Below, piece after piece: positions 57,560 to 64,000 of a stretch of DNA of 64,000 bases (position 1 is the first letter of the stretch; the number at the start of each line of letters is the position of its first letter). The notes below the pieces were generated by a model that made no database searches, had not been told where the DNA came from, and worked only from the letters and a program-made list of their open reading frames with translations. This DNA comes from Cryptomeria japonica (lineage: Eukaryota; Streptophyta; Pinopsida; Cupressales; Cupressaceae). The translations under genes were made by a program, and so were the position numbers. The stretch covers positions 158,373,849-158,437,848 of the forward strand of contig NC_081413.1 in assembly GCF_030272615.1 (NCBI RefSeq), in the 5' to 3' direction.

Positions 57560-58986
57560 TGGATGGTATGATGAAAGAAAAAGTATCTGGTAGAATACTG
57601 AGGGGGGGGGGGGGGGGTGAATCAGTATATTAAAAAAATGATACAAATTTAGCAAGCTCAAACTCAGCAAAACAAAGTAAACATATCTCAGTCAAGATCA
57701 ATATTCTTAGGAATACTTGACATTAACCAGTTTAACAGTTATGATAACTTTTAACAATAAACTCCTTCAATATTGTAAACTTCAACAATGCTTAATCTTA
57801 ACTCAACATATTCATTTCTCAATGCTACTTAACATGCCTTATCATAAGTTAACCAAATCAGCAAATAAGATCACAACCACAAAAGCATTCACCACTTGAC
57901 ACAAATGTTTATACGTGGAAAACCCAAATAGGTAAAAACCACAATGAGATGGGACTTGCAAGGATATCTATCTGAACTCTTTCAAAGTTCTCCCTGTTAG
58001 GAGCCAAAGCCTGTTAGAGCTTTACAATAAGTCCTGTTAAGAACTAATTCCGTTTAGGAATCACTTGGTTAAGGGATTTACAAATATGCCTTGTTAGAAG
58101 CACAATACCTTGTTAGGAGTAACCTCGCTGGAGGATTTAAGAATTCAAGCTAATGGACCACCTTGTTAGAGGATTTAATGAGTAACCAAGCTTGTTAGAG
58201 CTTACTCGGTTAAGGGATTTTACTTCTGCTATAATTGTTAGAAAACAAAAGGTTTTCTTGATCTGTCTGAGTAGCACTACATTTGCTTGATCAGATCCTT
58301 CTAAGCTTCAATCTGCCTTCACTCAAAGTGTAGATCGATTCACTGGTTGGGAAACCACATTCAAAAAGTTTTCTACCAATCTTTCCAACAACATTTACAA
58401 ACAACTTCATCGACCTTAAATACAAATCAATTAGGTCGGTAACTCAACAAAAACCTAATTCTCATCATTGAGATCACAAACAAGTCAGTTCAATCTTGAC
58501 CATTAGAAATCATGACAATCTCTTCACATTCCTCAAGACAATTCCAACTGCTCCATGATCATCGCTCCATTGGACTTTGTAACTCATCACATGTTGTGCA
58601 TTAAATGCAATCCACTTGGCTCCTTCCCTAGACAATAAGCAAATACGCAAAATCAATTTGAATTTATCCTCATACAATGATCACATGTGTCTCCATCATT
58701 ACCGCTCATTAGATAATAAACCAACAAGCTTGATCGGTTAGGGTTTAACAGCTGATAGGGTTTACCAATTACATTACATAGAAAGGTTTGACCCTTTACA
58801 CTGGCTCACCGGTTCAACTCACAAACTTTACATACCGGTTACAATATCTTCTACAACTCTCTTCTTACTAGTTACTACCCAATATCAAAAACAACAATAT
58901 CAGAAATAACATGAATACCTTTTACTGGTTCAATTAAAATTAATCATAACATATTATTAATGCAATCTCTATGCAAAATGCCAACA
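57560..58986 (-). mobile_element. 3' LTR of element E
   Basis: 1427 bp, TGGATGG to ATGCCAACA on the plus strand, the same size as in C. A 16-G run is at 57602-57617. GGAAAACCCAAATAGGTAAA lies near 57917. The TATA-like CCTTATAAA of C is CCTTAAATA here. Confidence 0.92.
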
Positions 58987-59368
58987 ATCTCCCCCTTTGG
59001 CATTGATGTCAATAGAAATATGAGCGCCTTTGATTGTTGTTAAGATTGGTGAATAGGAATCTTGGTTTACATTACCAAGTATTCACCTTTCTCTATGTGT
59101 CTTCAGCCTGCCGCTGGTGAGTAGGAATATTGGTTTACATTACTAGGTATTCACCTTATTAGACACATAATTCTTCTCCTCAATCGCATAATTATTCTCC
59201 CCCTTTGACAATAATGCCCAAGTGAAAGTAATACATGTAATTCTGCTCTCACTATGCATCAGCATCATTCTGCAACTTGATGCTCCCCCTATGGAATACA
59301 TCCACTCCTTCATCAATCTATATAAGATTCTACAAGTAATTCAAGGACTGATGAAATCAGCATCATGT
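58987..59368 (-). other. Element E polypurine tract and 3' untranslated region
   Basis: ATCTCCCCCTTTGGCATTGA at 58987-59006 (plus strand) abuts the LTR. A second motif, TTCTCCCCCTTTGACAATAA, is at 59194-59213. A partly duplicated GAATCTTGGTTTACATTAC phrase occurs near 59055 and, as GAATATTGGTTTACATTAC, near 59124. No coding sequence is seen. Confidence 0.85.
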
Positions 59369-62300
59369 TCAACTAACTTCATGAAGAGGGACAACCCCCA
59401 ATTGACTTCTAAGATACTCAAAAGTGGTCTTAGGCAGAGGTTTGGTAAAGATATTTGCAAGTTCCTCCTTGGTAGAAACATGCTCCAAGATAACACCTTT
59501 ACTTTGAACATTTTCCCTCAAGAAGTGATATTTCAATTCAATGTTCGTAGTCCTTGCGTACAAAAAAAGATTTTTAGAAATGTTTATTGCACTTGTATTA
59601 TCACACAAAATCTTTATAGGTTCTAAGATTTTCATCTTCAAACCTTCCAAAATGTGCCTCATCCACATACCTTGTGTGCAATTCATATAAGATGCTACAT
59701 ATTCAGCTTTAGCAGTAGATTGTGAAGTTCAACTCTGCTTTTTACTACTCCATGAGACTAGCCTTCCTCCTAAAAAAGAATAATCCACTAGTAGTACTCT
59801 TCCAGTCATCAATATTTCCTGCCCAATCAACAACTGTGTATGCCTGCAAGTCAAAATATCCACCATATGGATACCATAATCCATAGTCAACAATACCTTT
59901 CAGATATCTAAAGATTCTCTTAGTTGCCATCAGATGTGCCTCCTTTGGATTATTTTGAAATCTAGCCACAATACCAATTGCATGGGCAATATCCGATCGA
60001 CTGTGAACAACATAGTGTAGTTTTCCAATCATTGACCTGAATTCCTTTTCATCTACATACTTAGATGCATCTTCCTTGGACAATTTACAACCTGTAACCA
60101 TTGGGGTTCCAACTGGTTTACAGTCACTCATACCAAAAGTCTTAAAAGCCTCCTTCACATACTTGGATTGAGTAATGAAAATACCATTCTTCATCTGCTG
60201 TATTTGTAAGCTTATGAATTTTTTTATTTTCGCTATTAATGACATCTCAAATTCATTCTTCATTTCATCTGCAAAACAATTACTCATGTCATCATTTCCT
60301 CCAAATATAATGTCATCTACAAATACTTCACTGGCCAGTACATCATCTCCTTCAGACTTGAGATAAATGATGTTGTCATCACTGGTTCTAGCAAAGCCTA
60401 TCTTCATCAGATGAGTATGAAGTCATTCATACCATGCTTTGGATGCCTTCTTTAATCCATACAAAGCTTTATGTAGTTTACATACCATGTCTTCCTTATC
60501 TATAAATGCATGACCATCAGGCTGCTCTATATAAACTTCTTCTTCCAAAATCCCATTCAAGAATGAGGACTTGACATCCATTTGGTATACTTTGAACTTC
60601 TTATGAGTTGCAAATGCAAGTAGTGTTCTCACACCTTCCAGTCTTGCTACTGGTGCAAAAGTTTCTCCATAGTCTTCTCCTTCTTCTTGTGCATAACTTT
60701 TGTATAGTAATCTTACCTTATTGTGAACTACAACACCATCTTCATTTAACTTGTTTCTGAATACCCATTTAGTACCTATAACATTCTTGTTTACCGGTTG
60801 GAGTACCAAGGTCCAAGTGGTGTGCTTCTCAATTTGTTCCAACTCTTCCTCCATAGCTTTCACCCAATGATTATCACCAAATCCCTCCTTAGCATTTCTG
60901 GGTTCAAAGGTGGATATCATGCAAGAGTTCTCTCTTATTCTCCTTCTAGTTAGTACTCCAACATCCTTATCCCCAATTATCTGTTCAGGACTGTGATTCA
61001 GTCACACATACCTAGGCATAACATGATCATTCTCTTCAGGTTCAATTTCATCATTATCATCTTCCTCTAAATTTATTTGTTCAGGCTGAACAAGTACATT
61101 AGGATTTGCTTTACCGATTTTTGATTTAACAGTTTCAGGTTCTAAAAGCAAAATGCAAGGATCTACATCCTTCTTCTCAGAACTAGTTCCTTCTAAAATT
61201 TTAGGATATTCATCTACATGAACATCAACACTCTCAACAATTTTTTTTGTCTGGTTGTTGAAGCATTTATAGGCCTTACTCTTGGTGGAATAGCCAAGAA
61301 ATATGCCTTCATTACTCTTAGCTTCAAACTTGCTTATGTAGTCACCTCTTTTAATAAAACATTTGCTACCAAATATTTTAAAATAGCTAACATCAGGTGA
61401 TCTCCCATACCAGTACTCATATGGGGTCTTGTCCTTACCTCTTTTTGCCAGAACTCGGTTCATTGTGTAAACAACTGAACTTACAACTTCTTTCCAAAAG
61501 GTTTTCGATACACCTCCTTGTATCAACATAGTTCTAGCAGCTTCAACCACTGACCGATTGTTTCTCTCTGCTATACCATTTGGCTGTGGTGTCCTTTGTG
61601 GAGAAAGTTGCCGCTTGATACCATTATCATCATAATATTTAGTGAACTCTATAGAAGTGAATTCACCACCTTGATCTATTCTTAGACATTTTATCTTTTT
61701 GCCACTCTCTTTCTCAACTAAGGCTCTAAATGACTTGAATTTGCCTAAAGCTTCACTCTTATCCTTCAAGAATGTGACCCACATCATCCTTGAACAATCA
61801 TCAATGAAGATCATGAAGTATTTGTCACCTTGAATGCTTCTTGTTGTTATTGGTCCACATAGGTCTGTATGAACCAAATCTAACAAGTGCTCTACTGAGA
61901 AGGACTTGCTCTTGAAAGTTGAAGAAGTCATCTTTCCTAGTTGACATTCTTTACAAAGAGCATTAACCCGTTTGTCTAGCTGAGGCAGATCTCTTACTGT
62001 CTTAGACTTGCTTACTTTAATAATATTGTCAAAATTAATATTGTCAAAATTAATATGACAAAATCTCCTATGCCAAAGCCAGCTATCATCTATTTTTTGC
62101 AATAAAAAAGCTGCTAACTTTAGGATTGAGATGAAATAGATTACCTCTGGTCTATTTCCCAGTTGCAATGAATTCACCTTTGTTGTCAAAGATTTTGCAT
62201 ATACCATTTCTAAACTCCAGTGGGTAACCTTTTTCATTAAGTTGTGCCACACTTAATAGATTGTGCTTTAGGACTTCAACCCAATAGACATCATTACCAT

Positions 62301-63293
62301 TTCTCTTCCCATTAAGAGAAATAACTCCCTTACCATTTACCATACAGGGTGAGTCATTGTCAAATCTGACAACATCACCATCAAATTCCTTCAGGGAAAG
62401 AAATTTTCTCTGATCACCGATCATGTGATGTGAACAACCACTATCAATGATCCAATCAACAGAGTTATCCAATCTGGATACTAGTGCCTTCTAATCTGAT
62501 ACTTCTTCCTTAATTGCTACAAACACAATATCTTCACTAGCATCATCATCAGTAATACCACTTTCAATAGATACAAGACAATCTCTCTTGCCTTTACCCT
62601 TGTACTTCTTAACTTTGTCTCTCTTGTAATCATTTTCACCATTAGGGCATTTTGCTGCTATATGACCAATCTTGTTGCATGCAAAACATTTTAAAGGTAG
62701 CTTACCTCTATATTTACCAGTGCCTCTAGGCAATCGTTTTGCCAACAATGCTTCAAGTTCCACTAAGTTGTCTTCATTATCAGTATCTCTGCTGGATCTA
62801 TATTCATAGCTATTGCCGGTATCTCTACTTCTTCTCACAGATGGGTTAGAGATAGAAGCTTTGAATGCAAATTTTAATTTATGTACACTACCATCATAAC
62901 CATTTTGTTCAAAAGCAGAAAGTTTGCCAATAAGAGAGTCAAGAGTTACCTTTGTCTTGTCAATGGATTTTAGCTCCTGAATAGCTACAACTCAGATAGC
63001 ATAGACCAATAGCAGGGTTCTCAGTACCTTACTGATTACTATGGCATCTTCCACTTTCCCTCCTACACTCTTTATCTCTCCAACTATCTCTTTGATCCTT
63101 TGACCATATTGTTGGATGTTCTCACCTTCAGACATTCTCATGTCATCAAACTTGCCTCTTAAACTCTCTTCTTTAGCAATATTGACATGCTCATCACCGC
63201 TATAGATATCTTCAAGTTTCTTCCATACTTCATATGCATTTTCAAGACCATGAACATCTACATATTCAACATCAGATAGGGAACTAATAATAG
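59369..63293 (-). pseudogene. Element E gag-pol, nearly complete, broken
   Basis: Minus strand, from 63293 inside gag: VEYVDVHGLENAYEVWKKLE, a TGA at YAI*VVAI (about 62997), and knuckle CFACNKIGHIAAKC (about 62684-62643). Protease is WIIDSGCSHHMIGD (about 62451-62410). A frameshift lies at an A-run near 62100. Integrase (62030-61100): DDCSRMMWVTF, LRIDQGGEF, GIAERNNRSV. RT (60920-60040): [40 protein letters not shown] (about 60330-60295). RNase H: VVDWAGN, then DNTSAINIS and VSTKEELANIFTK, ending HEVS at 59369. Further TGA stops are at about 61000 and 60420, with another frameshift near 59755. All enzyme motifs are still visible. Confidence 0.93.
62024..62053. repeat. 15-bp in-frame duplication in element E
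   Basis: ATTGTCAAAATTAAT occurs twice in tandem, giving NFDNINFDNI in the gag-pre-integrase zinc region. The frame is kept. C and D have a single copy. Confidence 0.9.
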
Positions 63294-64000
63294 TGTAAAG
63301 CCTTCCCCAAACCAAGCTTTGACTTACTTAGTTTGACCCTATTAATAAATGCTATATAATTCAATAGAATGGACTGTGTTAGACAGATAGATTGGTGAGA
63401 AAAGTAATTGAACCAAGTTATAGAATTATTTCACCTTGTGGTGTACATTTGGATGTGTTATGAATTTGAAATCCTAAAGATCCACTAATTGGATAATCTT
63501 GATCTAACGTATGTCAGCTATATCTAGATTTAGAACTTATATGATTCCATGATTTGGATAACATTGATGTATGCTGATGCTTCATTTATATGCTTTATGA
63601 TATAGAACTCTATATGATTCTAGAATAGGATAAATTGGAGATGATGTATGTCATTATTGGATTTGCAGGACTTTACTATGATAATTGCTTATGTGGATTT
63701 ATTTGGATATGAGATATATTGAATTGTTCAAATGTAAATTGTATGCGAAGTGTTTGATGTGTATTCTAATTCATGTGTTTAATATTATATGAGGTTATTG
63801 GAAATTACTAATGTGTATTTGAGTGGCGCAGGAAAAGATATCCATGTGACCATGGAAATATTATGGAGAACCAAACCTAGACCTACGTATGTTCGTAAAA
63901 CTAGGGTTTGTCTATTTGGAGAGACAACACCCCATTTGTGTCGTATTTTATTCGTAATAGTAAATGATGCATGTGTGTTAAATGTTATTTATTTGATTTA
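63294..64000 (+). mobile_element. Insertion I, LTR-like start, runs off the window
   Basis: The gag frame of E breaks at 63293, and TGTAAAGCCTTCCCC starts a new AT-rich sequence with no coding content. The preceding AATAG would be the 5-bp target duplication. TG start and position suggest an LTR element; the other end is not in the window, so the class is inferred. Confidence 0.55.

Larger units (their letters stand above)
54477..64000 (+). mobile_element. Copia element F (plus strand), partial, cut by E
   Basis: Starts TGTTGGTATTATGG at 54477; the preceding CTGTA is the expected target duplication, but the far end is beyond the window. 5' LTR, primer site, gag, protease and integrase are present until 57559. 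RT, RNase H and the 3' LTR must lie beyond E. It shares gag and integrase sequence with element A, so it is the same family or a close one. Confidence 0.9.
57560..64000 (-). mobile_element. Copia element E (minus strand), partial
   Basis: Starts TGGATGGTATGATG (57560) inside the integrase of F. The 3' LTR, untranslated region and most of gag-pol are present; the 5' LTR and gag start lie beyond insertion I and the window. Close relative of C: LTR, gag and integrase line up along their length. It is better preserved than C. Confidence 0.92.

Noticed and set aside
1-64000. CRISPR arrays, tRNA or rRNA genes, riboswitches, operons
   Set aside because: None seen. The TGGTATCAGAG sequences are primer-binding sites beside LTRs, not tRNA genes.

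Overview
The window is repeat-rich plant DNA with no intact host gene. Almost every base can be assigned to transposable elements inserted into one another. The families are plant-specific: Ty1/copia elements of the Sirevirus-like type primed by initiator-Met tRNA, a Tat-lineage Ty3/gypsy element with two RNase H domains, an L1-type LINE with a C-terminal RNase H, and a TTTAGGG run. The old, degraded, deeply nested layers and the PPR-type gene debris suggest a very large plant genome, perhaps a gymnosperm. That last step is inference.

Layout. Positions 1-2488 hold unassigned DNA, a broken importin-beta fragment (1507-1863) and small tandem duplications. A copia LTR remnant (about 2489-2717) and a gypsy-like LTR remnant on the minus strand (about 2718-4016) follow. 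The outermost clear element is G, a plus-strand Tat gypsy. Its pol begins at 4017 and stops at 6055 inside the integrase zinc finger, then resumes at 43967 and ends at 44924. The gap is copia element B (minus, 6056-43961, target duplication TAAAC). Downstream of pol, G carries spacer DNA and an antisense gene fragment with a plant mobile domain (52790-54476). LINE-1 (46723-52732) is inserted in that spacer with a 17-bp target duplication.

Inside B are: a solo LTR (7084-8060); insertion H (about 9076-16995), which contains plus-strand copia A (10493-16650, CTTCA); a solo LTR J (17419-18760, GTACC); minus-strand copia C (21080-37567); and a 3.9-kb insertion K carrying PPR-repeat debris (38789-42698). 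Inside C are a solo LTR L (21978-23493, GAGAT) and minus-strand copia D (26406-33951, ATTAG), which looks like the youngest complete copy. From 54477, plus-strand copia F begins in G's antisense gene. F is cut in its integrase by minus-strand copia E (from 57560), and E is cut in gag by another LTR-like sequence (63294 to the end).

The elements worked as retrotransposons: gag forms the particle, protease, integrase, RT and RNase H are cut from one polyprotein, and LTRs supply promoter and RNA 3' end. Every coding region here now has stops, frameshifts or deletions, so none is autonomous. Many lesions look like C-to-T or G-to-A changes, as expected for methylated silenced DNA. The most notable finding is the antisense plant-mobile-domain gene carried by element G.
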